Origin: Coptis chinensis
Taxonomy: Eukaryota; Streptophyta; Magnoliopsida; Ranunculales; Ranunculaceae
Direction of reading: 5' to 3'
Assembly: GCA_015680905.1 (NCBI GenBank)
Contig: CM027383.1
Location: 37,446,501-37,510,500 of the forward strand
Length of the DNA stretch: 64,000 bases
Shown: piece after piece, positions 48,321 to 58,986 of the stretch
Layout of the letters: each line of letters starts with the position of its first letter
Numbering within the stretch: the first letter of the stretch is position 1
The notes under the pieces: model-generated
What the model saw: only the letters and a program-made list of their open reading frames with translations
Told to the model about the DNA's origin: nothing
Database searches by the model: none
Program-made: the position numbers and the translations under genes

Positions 48321-51091
48321 ATAAAGTCTCGAGTATCTGACTATAAACGACTCAATTTTTGTGTTTGGTGCATTTCCTTTCATTTCCATATATTGGTGAA
48401 TGCACCATTCAGGTAACCGGGCCCTCCCTATGGAGTGTGTGGCTGTAAGTACCGGATCCTAAGCCCACGTTTCACATAATTCACGTTTTCCACTCTTGCA
48501 TGTTTTCTTGGTTTTTGAGTCATGTTTCTCTATGGTGTGAATTATGTCTTTACTGCTTATTGTTTTCCTTTATATTAAACCTAATTCATAAAAAGTAAAA
48601 AAGTTTAAAGCTATAAAAATAGTAATCTAGCAAGTCTCGGGAAGTAAAAGACCCACGTTTTAAAACAAATTTTTACAAACCTGTTTTCAAAAATTTGTTT
48701 GGGGGTGGGGTGTTGGTTTTTCCATTCTTGATCACTCAAATTCCTATTCTTACCCCCACCTCGCTCCCTTGCAAAAAAAAAATAAAAAAAATAAAGAAAC
48801 AAACCTTGAGGCGCACCTGTGCCCAAGTGGAATGCCCCTGCACCCTGACTTCCGTACACCAGAAAATTTCCAGTTTTCTACGGGTTGTTCCCGGGTCATT
48901 TGCAGCTGTTCCAGAGCGTAGTTTCGAGATGACATCTCCTACAATAATACTGGAACAGTCTTTCGAAGATCTGTTCCCAAGCACTACTTATGGTGCTTGG
49001 ACTCGCGAGGTGATCACACACGTAGGCTGGGAACTGCTTATGGTTCTTGCTAGCATTTGTTCTTGGACTTGTCATGCCCGCTGAAATACAAGACCCATGG
49101 TGCTATTGGGTAGATAATATGCATGTCCGGGAGATAAGGTAAGTTTTTAATTCCATTTAGTGTCTACTTATGTCCCAAGCAATTTAATTCTGTTAACCCC
49201 ATAATGGGTGGAACTCTTATAGAGTTGCGTCAGTTTTTATATTAGTATGTTTTAACCTTGTTTTGCAGATGTTCCAGAATTTCACGCGTTTCCATGGTAT
49301 TTTTCTACCCTCTTTATTTAAATGCTTTGAGGACAAAGCATGCTTCTTGTTTGGGGGGTGGGATAGAAACATTTGCAAAAATTAGACACTTTTAGGATGT
49401 AAACTACGCACTTTTATTTATAAAATGTTAAAAATTATAAAAATTAGTTAGTTACATAATTTAATTGTGCTATTGAATTGTTTCATGAACCCCCTTCTCC
49501 CAAATTGTTTGGGGGTGGTATAGAAACACGATGTAAATGTTAAGCACATATTAGGTTGTATATTACATATTATTTGTCTTAAAAATAATAAAAATAAAAA
49601 TAAAAATAAAAATAAAAAGTTTATGCTATACACTTAGGAATATTGGTATTGTTTCTTTCTCTATGCTCTTAATAATCTAGAAGTCTCACGTAGCTTTTGC
49701 ATTAGAATAGTTTTTAGAAACTTAGGTTAATATGTAGGTAATAATCTTTGCATCTATCTATAAATATATTACATGAGTATCTATGATTGTTTGGTAGTAA
49801 GTTTCTGAAATCTAGGCTAGAGTACTTATTCTACAAATCCTGTGAGAATATAGCCTAAAGCCTTATATGAGTGAAACATTTGAGAAATGACACAAGGGAG
49901 AAGTATATTCCGAATAGAGAAATCACACGTCCACTTGCTTGACCACTATACCATGTCCTAAGAGAGAACTTAGGCCCTTTTTGGATCGATATAGCTAGAA
50001 ATTCTGACCTAAGTATATTTTCTGCTAGTCGCCCCACTGAGCCTTTCATTAGCCCTTTCATAAACCACAAATCCTTTACCCTGTTACAAAATAAAACAAA
50101 ATAAAAAAATTCAACCTACCCAATTTAGATAAGTCTGAGAATAGAATAAGGAAGAAAGAAGAAGAGAAAAACATGTGTAAACAAAAGTTAGTTAATTGCT
50201 TCAAAAAAAAATAAAGAAAAGAAGTTTCCATCCAAAGAAAAGAAAAATAAAAATAGAAATAAAATAAAAACTCCAAAAAAATAGAATAAAAGGAGTCAAA
50301 AGCCAAAGAAAAAAAAAAAAAAAATGGCTAAGGATGGAAACAAAGTGTAGAAGCAAAAGTAAATAACAAGGTTTTCTCTAGCTACATAATATGAAGACTC
50401 TATTATCTCGGACTTGTCCCTTTGAATATCCATTTCCTTCCTTCTTAAACCATCTCCTAATCCCATGAACACCTAATAAAGACCTCTAGCTTAATTAGGA
50501 ATAGGTTAGTGGGATAGTAAAGTGGCAGATGTGTTTGATCAACTTCGGCTTCCTTGTGTGTCATTGAGATTGTAAGGTAAAGTATGCCCAATTGCATTAA
50601 TCTGGAGTAGCAAAACTTGAGTGGAAAAATCGAGTGATTTTTGTCTTGACTTTTATGTGAGAACCTACTTATGGAAGCTATTCCAAAGTTTGAGAAACGG
50701 ACACATTCTTGCATTTCATAGCATTACTCATTGTATATAAGTTTATTCGTAGATGATTGATTATTATGCATATATTAGCTTAGGTTTCGACATGATTATT
50801 CTGTATTCATTGCTAGTAAGATGTATAGATAATTGAGACATAAATAAGGAAACAATAGTTTTATTTCTTAGTCGTTGTAGTATAGATGAAGTTTGTGAGT
50901 ACCTTCACTGGAAAACTCTCATGAGGCTATAACTCGTCCACTAGGGAATTCCTAGTGGTTTAAGGCCTTGTTGCATATGGTCAATGCAATCGCACTCAGC
51001 GAAATGAGAGTAGATAGAACTCCATTTTTGGTCACTTATTCTAATTTCTCATCTTTGCTTGAGGACAAGCAAAATGCTGTTTGGGGTGGTT
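48321..51091 (+). other. 3' internal region of element D with four hairpin/G-rich modules
   Basis: Modules at about 48665-48715, 49322-49366, 49489-49518 and 51056-51091 (the last is the polypurine tract before the LTR). An ORF3-like start (MTSPTIILEQSFEDLF) lies at 48929-49133. Two similar stretches starting GGGGGTGG and ATAGAAAC (49357-49480 and 49508-49620) look like a diverged tandem duplication. An A/G-rich tract lies at 50090-50340. Confidence 0.65.
51056..51091 (+). promoter_or_regulatory. Hairpin and polypurine tract of element D
   Basis: TTTGCTTG-AGGA-CAAGCAAA is a perfect 8-bp stem with a 4-base loop, followed by TTTGGGGTGGTT and the LTR. Plus-strand priming would start at the G-rich tract. 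Many plant gypsy elements have a similar GAGGACAAGCAA before the tract. Confidence 0.8.
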
Positions 51092-52597
51092 TGATAAGAG
51101 CCCAAAACTGTAGTTTTAACCCTGTAACAGTCATACTATTAGACCAATTATATGAGTAATAATTAAGAGTTAACACTAATTACGTGTTTTTATACATTTC
51201 AGGCTTCAAAGTCCATTATGTGCAGAAATGTGCCACTTTAGCGAGATAAAGGAGAAAAGGTCGGTTACTAAGGAGTTCCGTGATTAAAGGCCAAGATTCA
51301 AGAAGATAAAGCCTTTCTAAAGCCCGGTCAAAAGCTGAAAAGTCGCCGGGCGTAAAAAAGACACAAGTCGCCAGAACTTCAAGAAGGCCGTATCTTTGGA
51401 CTCAGACCTCGGAATGGGGCCTACCTTATGTCAAAACGACCGGCTCAGAAAGAGCTTTCCAATGGTCCAAGCTTTGACCCAATCAGAGGAGCAAAAGTGG
51501 ACGAAAAGTTTGTTGAAGCCTACTACAGCTGAAGAGGCCTTTTTGGATTGAAAGAATTGGGGTTTGGGCCTGATTCTCTGGCCCAAAACATGGCTCCAAG
51601 CCCATGCATGATTTTTGGATCTGAGTGTATAAAAACCAAAGCTTCACTCTTTGTTAATGGTAGATAGTTAGACCTAGATTAAAGATTAGATTAGTAGCCT
51701 CCATTAATTAATTCTAGATCTAGTTTTCCTTAGATTTAATTAGTTTAATTTAATTAGTTTCATATCTTGTTTTTATTTAATTCCTTGAATGATTGTTTGT
51801 CATTTAATTAGATAAATAAAATAGTTATTATTATTCAATTTCGATTTTTGTCATTTTCATTTATAGATCTAGTTTAAATTCTTGTTCTTATTTCATTCTT
51901 AGTTAATTAATTAGATTTCAATTATTGTTTAATTTAGATTAGTAAAGTTAGAATTTTGATATGATGTGTAGTTATAATTCAATGGGAAATGATGGGTTGA
52001 TGATTTGAGGCTAAAACCTCCATTAGAGGGGTTGATGAAGCTTTGATGAAAACTTAGTGGTATAGTGTAGAAGCATTGTAGAATCTATTCCACTCTAGAA
52101 GGTCGTGATTCGCCATGAGAATGGGTGGGCGATCTCACATGCTAGTTAGTATTTGGTAGAAATGCCATGAACACTAGGGATTAGAACTCGAAATTCTTGC
52201 CGTAAGAACGTAAGAATGGAGATACAAGAACCTATGCTAGGTTATCAAGTTGGATTCGAGGTGGATTCAATTCCCCTCTAATCCATTATCTAGATTCAAA
52301 AACAATCATATTTCCATAGCATTCGTAGTTTAAATTCAAATAATCAATTTCATATTGCATCGTAGTATAATTCCCCCTCGTAAAGCTCTCATTAGACTTA
52401 AAACCGATTAGTTAACTAGAAAACATCACATGCTAGAGAACTAGGAGTGGAACGAACTTGTTACTCCACTCTATTTCGATAGATTTGAGAGTATAAACTT
52501 TGATAAATATAGACACGTAAATAGTTTTAGTTTTACTTGCGTTTGTAAGTTTAATTGCTTTATTTCTTAGGTAAAACTATTATTTTTTCGTTTATCA
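51092..52597 (+). repeat. 3' LTR of element D (1506 bp)
   Basis: Near-identical to 31202-32710 and followed by the target duplication TGTCA. Confidence 0.92.
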
Positions 52598-53164
52598 TGT
52601 CATTTGTAGAATAAGTATACTAGCCTAGATTTCAGAAACTTATTGTCAATACAAACATAGATACTAATGCAATATATTTATAGAAAGATGTAAAGATTAT
52701 TACCTACGTATTAACCTAAGTTTCTAAAAACTATTCTAATGCAAAAGCTAACGTAAAACTTTTAGATTATTAAGAGCATAGAGAAAGAAAACAATACCAA
52801 TATTCCTAAGTGTATAGCATAAACTTTTTATTTATATTTTTTTGAATTTTTGAATTTTTAACTAGAAAACAAGTGCATATTATACATATCTATATCCTAA
52901 CAGATGCCTTAAATTATGTGTGTTTCTATGCCACCCCCAAACAAGAAGCTCCTCAAAGTATTGAAATAAAAAGGGTAGAAAAATACCATAGAAACGCATG
53001 AAATTTTGGAACATCTGCAAAACAAAGTTAAAACATACTAATATAGAAAAATAAAAACAGCTGCAACTCTATATGAGTTCCACCTGTTATGGGGTTATAA
53101 GAAGTAAAATGTTTGGGACATAAGAAGACACTAACTGAAATTAAAAACTTACCTTATCTCCAGC

Positions 53165-54085
53165 ATTTAGGCATTGTCAACCTCTTCTATAAAGAAATGA
53201 GGTTCCTTCGCATCTTGCCATGCCATGATGATTTGCCAGGCCTCACGTCATTTATCATCTACAATCGCTAGCCTGTTCAGCACCATTTGGTCGGATGGGG
53301 TGTAGGGGGCAACCCAATTAAGTTGTATCCTCCACCCCGGCCAAGTCATTGGAAAAGAACGAATATTGCAGTTGGTGGGTCGCACAATGTTGACCCCAAC
53401 CCAATTCGTGAAATGGGGACAAAAAATGGGAAAGAAACATAGCATGATTTGACAAACTAAGACATGCATAAGAAGATAATTATGCCTCATACTCTGAGCT
53501 CGTGCTAAACTAGACATTAATGTCTTGGGAAGGTCGTATAGCAGACGTCCCTCAGCTAGAGCAAGGAAAACATCGCAAGTGGAGTCATTTGCAGAAGAAA
53601 AATGCCACTTCCCTAATGTGCTTAGCATGATAAAGAACATCACTGTGCCCACGTTAAGGGACAAGCTACCAAGGGCTACGTTATATGTCCCTTGGTCCTC
53701 TACACGGAAAATTCCGGCCCCATAAGTCTCAACCAAAAGCTCGTAGTTGTAGGCCGAGAAGTTATCAACTAAATAGCCCCATAAGTCTTGAATCTCAGTA
53801 GGCATAGGAAGCTCAACAACAAAAGCTAATAAAAACTTGGTTATTTCCATTGTTTCGTTATTAATGGTGATGGAGAATACGTGTTCTCCATCCGTCCGAT
53901 AAAAGAATTTACAATGGTCATAAAAATACGAAGTAAGTGAAGGAGAGTAAGGTTCATCAGAACTTACCATTAAAGATTGCCATCTTGCTTGTATAATCAC
54001 TTCGCGAAACCAAGATCCGTATGTGTCGCTTGAGAACAAATTTTCGAAAGACTGCTCCGGTATGAGAGTACGTAGGAGATGTCAT
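53165..54085 (-). pseudogene. ORF3 of element C (best preserved copy)
   Basis: 263 residues are open at 53248-54039. Order: LTSYFYDHCKFFYRTDGEHV, then MEITKFLLAFVVELPMP, QDLWGYLVDN, IFRVEDQGTYNVALGSLSLN, a hydrophobic segment VGTVMFFIMLSTLG, LFLYDLPKTLMSSLARAQSM-like RLLYDLPKTLMSSLARAQ, RHNYLLMHVLVCQIMLCFFP and YTPSDQMVLNRLAIVDDK. No enzyme motif known to me. It could be an env-position protein only by place; there is no signal peptide and no clear transmembrane pair. Few breaks. Confidence 0.6.
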
Positions 54086-55249
54086 CACAAAAGACACACT
54101 CTAGAACTGCTGCAAACAACCCTGGAAAACTAAAAAAAAATTAGAAAATTATAGTGGCTGCAAAGGTCAGGGCACGGGGTGCGCTCTGAAATGGCCTGTC
54201 AAGGGCCCGGGGTGCGCTCTGGTCTTGCTCGAGTTCCAGTGATTTCAGCGCAGGGTGAGCTCTGGAATGGTGTGTGTAGGGCATGGGGCGCGCTCCGTGT
54301 ACTTTAAGCAAGATGAAGTGAAAAACAAAAGAAAAAATTTAGAGGTTCAAGGTGAGAGATGCAAGTGATATGTGTGGGTTGTGAGTGTAGAATGAATCAA
54401 GTATATATAGGGTTTTAGTTTCTAAAACAAATTAACAAGTTGCCCAAAAATTTTAAGGCAATTGCTGGAAACAAAATATTTCCAAAACCTAAAATGGAAA
54501 CAACCCAGATTCATTATTCCAAAACAAACCTAATATCTTTTAGGTTGAATTTAGAATAACAACTTCCTAACTCATTGAAATTTCATCCTACCACAATATC
54601 TAATCCTAGCCACACCAATATTGGCAACATTCTCAACCAACTCATTGCAAAATTACTTCTAAAATGGTTGATCAGATAAAAGCAATGCTAAAAATAATAA
54701 TACCACCCCCAAACAATTCGGGAAGGTAGGATTTACGCAAAAATCATCGCATGCTTAGACAAAACCCAATTTAAATTAAAATAGAAATTCAAATAACAAT
54801 TAACTACAGAATTCAAATTTAACTACTGAATTTAACAACTTAACATCCAATCTACTAAAAACAATAAAAACAACATCAAAACAACAAATTTCCTAAACCA
54901 CTAGCCACGAGATGAAGATGGGCCCGAGTCATTCGTACTTTGGCGACGACGCTCATGCCTCACAGACTCCTCTGAGAAAGAACCCCCGATGGGTGGCATG
55001 CGTTCTAGGATTTTACTGTTGACTTGGGTCCAAGCCCAAACAAATTCAGAAATACCCATTTTGTCCCTATGCGCGCAAAATTAAAATTTAATTTCTCGAC
55101 TCGTTACAGGTCCAATTTTTGCGAATGATATATGAAAATGATCAGGAGAGAATTTTCAATCCAATGATCTATAAAACACTATTTTAACCGTGGTTGACAT
55201 ATAAAAAGGTAGAAAATACCTCAAAGTGCGTGAATAACGTAAGTTATTT
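54086..55249 (-). other. Element C between ORF3 and the LINE: GC-rich motifs, ORF2 end, conserved block 1
   Basis: On the minus strand: four GCGC-type motifs (AGAGCGCACCCCGTGCCCT and variants, 54165-54300), a TATA-like leader, the hairpin with G-rich tract at about 54703-54732, the end of ORF2 (about 54900-55015) and the GAAAATGATCAGG segment shared with B and E (55130-55160). Confidence 0.6.
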
Positions 55250-55301
55250 AAAAAAAAAAAAAAATTAAGCTAGGGTTAGGCAGACCCCCACCTGTATTGA
55301 T

Positions 55302-56172
55302 TCAACTATTCCGTACATATATTTGTCCACTTACATCATCATTTACAATACATTGCAGTCTATGATCTAGTGGAGGGACAAACTGTACAACAAATTTAGA
55401 TGCATCATGATGTGAAGCTAAATAGTCCGCTGCTCGGTTCACTTCTCTATAAACATGGGAGAAGGATATAAAAGTGAACTCTGACCATTTCATATCTATA
55501 GCTTTAATCATGTCCATGCATAACCAAGGAGGTTTCTCCAACTTGTTGATTGCATTCACAGCTCGCAGAGAGTCCGACTCGACCTCCACTTCCTTATAGC
55601 CTTCTGCTATACATCTCTGCAGGCATATGTTGATAGCTTTGATTTCCTGAAGCAAAAGACAGGCGCCAAGCCACCATCGCCATGAACCCCGCTAACACCG
55701 ACCCTTTTTGTCTCGATAACTCCACCATGTCACGCCTTACATCGCCATCGCCATTGCTCATCGCTCCATCGGTATTGGCCTTCACTCGCCTGTCATTTGG
55801 AACCCTCCATACACATTCTACTTGCCTTTGCGTCATATATTTGGCGTTGATGTTAAGTCTCTGAAACAGATTCCTAACTCTTGCCGTATCCTTGACTGCT
55901 GGTTTTAAAACTTGCAAGTAATTCCTTGTGTCTCGCACCATCTTCTCATAAAGGTTTTGCACTGTCTTAGCAACATGCTGAAATCTTCGGTCGTTCCTTT
56001 CCTTCCATAGATATGCCACTGCTTTGCTGAGAAAAAACCTTGTAGATCTCCCCGGTCTTCCACTTTGCATATCACGAAGGATAGACGACCACTCCCTATT
56101 TGTGCGGCGGTTATCGATGCTTGATGCCGAAAGCGATTGACTCGAGCTAGGACTTCCTTGGAGTATACACAT
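55302..56172 (-). pseudogene. LINE 1 RNase H domain
   Basis: VWRVPNDRRVKANTDGAMSN (about 55780-55730) has the first catalytic Asp. A second frame continues with EIKAINICLQRCIAEGYKEVEVESDSLRAVN and FSHVYREVNRAADYLASHH, with E, D and D-like positions of plant RNase H. The stop is at 55302. The two frames overlap at 55594-55655, so one frameshift splits the domain. An RNase H after RT is known in plant L1 elements. Confidence 0.85.
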
Positions 56173-56242
56173 TCAAAGAACAAATGCCCTGAGAATTCCG
56201 GCTATTGTTGCATAGGCAGCAAGCTGAATTTTGGAGAATTTT

Positions 56243-57118
56243 TCACGTAATGCGAGTCGTTCGGGTGGGAAGGTTTTGAGAGAACAGCTGCCATGTAGAG
56301 AAAGAGTGTCTAGGCAACACCCACTTACCCCAAACTAGCTTATGCCATTTCTTCTTTTCCTTCTCGGTGACCGGCATGCGACCGCTTAAGTTGAAGGTGA
56401 AGCGCCCACTCGAATGCGGTGTCCACACTATCCGGTCTTGTCGCGAGATGTTTGTTGATGTCCACCTCTTGAATCACCGCCTTTAAGGTTTGAGATCAGA
56501 TTCGATTGATCGGTCCATTCCCCATTAGAAATGATAACACCGACCTTAGCATCTAGCGGAAAATCCCATTACGCCTTTGCTTGAGTCTTCGAAAGTAGCG
56601 GTGATCTTGAGCACCAAATGTCATGCCACGCCAGTGTGTTTCTTCCCCTTTTGCAATGGAGTATTTGATGAGTTTCTTGGCTGCAGTTCTATTGTTCAAA
56701 ATGCCACACGTCCATGAACATCTCTTGGCACTTTCATAGTCCAAAAGAAGTTAGACTTGATGTGTTGTTTCCGGATCCAATCTACCCGGATGGTGTCTTC
56801 TTTAGATATTATTTTGAAAATCAGCCCACAATGTGCACCCACATTCCATCGGTGAACATTCATAACTCGATCCACCTTCTTCCTTTGTTTGACAAACTGT
56901 GCTCCAACTCGCCTGGTGTAGCCCTTTTCTATTATTTGTGCCAGTCCAAAGGAATTTTGCACAAATACTTTCCACTTGCTCGAGAACTGTCTTGGGCAGA
57001 ATGAAGGTTCTTGCCCAATATGTGTGAAAAGCCGCCAGGATGGACTTTATAACCGTAATCTACCAAGATGAGATAATACTCTTGATTTCCGGTTGGTAAT
57101 CTTGCGAAAGATCTTCTT
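56243..57118 (-). pseudogene. LINE 1 connection region and zinc-binding (zf-RVT-like) segment
   Basis: Remnants of the region between reverse transcriptase and RNase H. KKKWHKLVWGKWVLPRHSFSTW near 56310-56370 resembles the zf-RVT segment of plant LINEs (W..VW....PKHSF..W). Open stretches 56553-56744, 56696-56962 and 56932-57135 overlap in different frames, showing several frameshifts. Confidence 0.75.
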
Positions 57119-58313
57119 CTACCAGAGGTTGGCATTCCTTGATACCCAATTGAGTGGAGATGAGGGGAGCCCTAGATATTTCACTGGAGGTTTGATCAAG
57201 TCAACCTCTAAAATGTTAGCCAGAGCACTCGCCTCTTGGTCATCTAGTCCTCCCACAAGCAGAGTTGTCTTGTGCTTGTTGATCTGTAGCCCAGTAGCAT
57301 TTCCAAAAATATCCAGACATTCTTTCATGGCTTGTATGGATGCACTCTCACCTTTACAGAACAGCAGAACATCATCTGCGAAAGCCAAGTGCGACAGCTT
57401 CACCTTTTTGCATTTGGAATGATACTGGATAAGTCGGTTGTTGAGCCTTTCTTGAATCACACAACTCAGGATCTCCATAACTAGGACAAATAAATATGGA
57501 GATAATGGATCTCCTTGTCCGACACCTCTGCCCCTAAAAAACCTTCCGGGGCACCATTAAGCATGACAGAATAGGAAGGGGATGAAATGCACATTTCAAT
57601 CCATTGACACATATTATCCGGAAACGAAGGTCCTAATCATTGCCTTGATAGACTCAGTGACCATATCAAAAGCTTTCGAATGTCCAATTTAATGGTACAT
57701 CTAGGTGTGCTATGCTTCTGTCATATCCTCGGAGGAGCTCATGAGAAAGCAGAATGTTGTCTTGAATGGATCCGCCGGGGAATGAAAATTTGTTTGGTTA
57801 AAAATTTGAACCGGATCATCAATAACTAGCTTAATCCTATTTGTAATAACCTTAGAAATACATTTATACACGGTATTACACAAGGCTATAGGCCTAAAAT
57901 CTTCTACTGAGATGGGGTTATTGACTTTAGGAATAAGACATAAGAAAGTGGCGTTTATTCCTCTAGGAAATATACGGCTTTTGAAAAGCATTAAGGATAG
58001 CTAGAGAGAAATCATGTCCAACAACATTCCAGCACTTCTTAAAGAAAGTGGGGGTGAACCCATCCGGCCCTGGAGCTGTATTTTCCTTCATCTCAAAGAG
58101 TGCCTTTTTTATACGCGTTGTAACCTCCTCTTCCGGGATAGTCTTCATAAGAGATGGTATTTCGGACTTGTATGGCGATTGAAGAAATTCTCTCGCTTAT
58201 CTCCGGTGCCTCAGTGCCCAGAATAGAAGTGTAGTAATCGATGATGGTTTTGTTCACCTCTGCCTGTCCCGTGATAGCATTCCCTTGGGCATTCTGGAGA
58301 GACCATATCCTGT
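57119..58313 (-). pseudogene. LINE 1 reverse transcriptase
   Basis: In order on the minus strand: ENTAPGPDGFTPTFFKKCWN (58100-58030), FLCLIPKVNNPISVEDFRPI and LCNTVYKCISKVITNRIK (57950-57830), KLDIRKAFD (57690), GVGQGDPLSPYLFVLVMEIL (57530-57470) and HLAFADDVLLFCKG (57390-57350) with the FADD catalytic pair, then KPPVKYLGLP. These are the classic L1 blocks. The frame changes at least twice (near 57970 and between 57710 and 57480) and in-frame stops occur in the 57480-57710 part, so it is dead. Reverse transcriptase would copy LINE RNA at the target site. Confidence 0.9.
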
Positions 58314-58318
58314 CAAAT

Positions 58319-58664
58319 GAAATCTAAATTTATAGATAAAGTCAACCCAGATCAAAATATGATTAAGCGGCATAAGCAACAAAAATGGAATGTTGAGCAA
58401 TCAAGGATGGAAATACCAGCACCCCCCCCTATACAAATTTTATAGAACAGAGTTTAGAAAATTTGTTTTAAACATAGGTCTTTTAAAGTCAGATTCTCGA
58501 TACTTCCTAAATTACTATTTTTATGGTTTTGATATTTTTATGAACACAATAAGCAGTAAAGACATAAATCACTCCATAGATAAACATGACTCAAAAACCG
58601 AGAAAACACGCGAAAGTGAAAAACGTGAATTACATTAAACGTGGACTTAGGATCCGGTACTTAC
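58319..58664 (-). other. Element C, conserved block 1, between the two LINEs
   Basis: Reversed hairpin ACAAATTTT/AAAATTTGT with a C run (58420-58472) and the segment shared with E near 42420-42560. Nothing coding seen. Confidence 0.7.
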
Positions 58665-58719
58665 TGCGAAAACATGCGAAAGTGAATTACATTAAATGTG
58701 GACTTAGCACAAATTCAAG

Positions 58720-58909
58720 CTATGAGTTTGAAGTTTGATCATTTATCCTTTGTCCATGTCTTCGGGAGGGTAACCAAGTAGCAGATTACCTATCGAAATT
58801 GAATAGAGAAAAGTGTAATGGTTTTTTACTCTTTATTCCCCTTATGGATCAAAAAATGCATGTATTGATCATGAGGGATAAGGAAGGAATATTGTATTTG
58901 AGAACCTGA
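58720..58909 (+). pseudogene. RNase H C-terminal fragment of LINE 2
   Basis: 58763-58909 reads REGNQVADYLSKLN... to a stop TGA at 58907-58909 (48 residues). LSFVHVF just upstream is in another frame, a one-base shift. It matches the YREVNRAADYLASHH end of LINE 1 in type but not in sequence, so it is a different LINE family. Confidence 0.8.
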
Positions 58910-58936
58910 TATATATTTGTACTTGAGAACCTGATA

Positions 58937-58940
<4 letters not shown>

Positions 58941-58983
<43 letters not shown>
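58941..58983. repeat. (TA)n microsatellite, left side
   Basis: About 21 TA units directly before the DNA transposon; part of the 3' tail of LINE 2. Confidence 0.95.

Positions 58984-58986
<3 letters not shown>

Larger units (their letters stand above)
31202..52597 (+). mobile_element. Element D: Athila-like element in C, split by element E
   Basis: LTRs at 31202-32710 (1509 bp) and 51092-52597 (1506 bp) begin TGATAAGAGC and end TTTATCA. The perfect target duplication TGTCA (31197-31201 and 52598-52602) lies in the 3' region of C. Internal sequence 32711-35505 and 47934-51091 carries a primer binding site, gag, protease, linker ORF, an ORF3-like stretch and the 3' region; ORF2 is not recognised and there is no reverse transcriptase or integrase. 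The LTRs are very similar, so it is young. The coding regions are broken, on the order of ten or more breaks. Confidence 0.92.
55250..58318 (-). mobile_element. LINE 1: L1-type non-LTR retrotransposon, 5' truncated
   Basis: Minus-strand ORF2 remnant that starts within the region just before reverse transcriptase, so ORF1 and the endonuclease are absent. Inserted in conserved block 1 of element C: the sequence before 55250 and after 58318 is contiguous in B and E apart from about ten bases at the junction. No clear target duplication is seen. The sense strand ends in about 15 T (A run on the + strand at 55250-55264) where a LINE poly(A) tail would be expected. Confidence 0.85.

Noticed and set aside
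53165-54085. Envelope gene in element C
   Set aside because: ORF3 sits where some Athila elements have an env-like ORF, but I see no signal peptide and no clear transmembrane pair, so the name is not supported.
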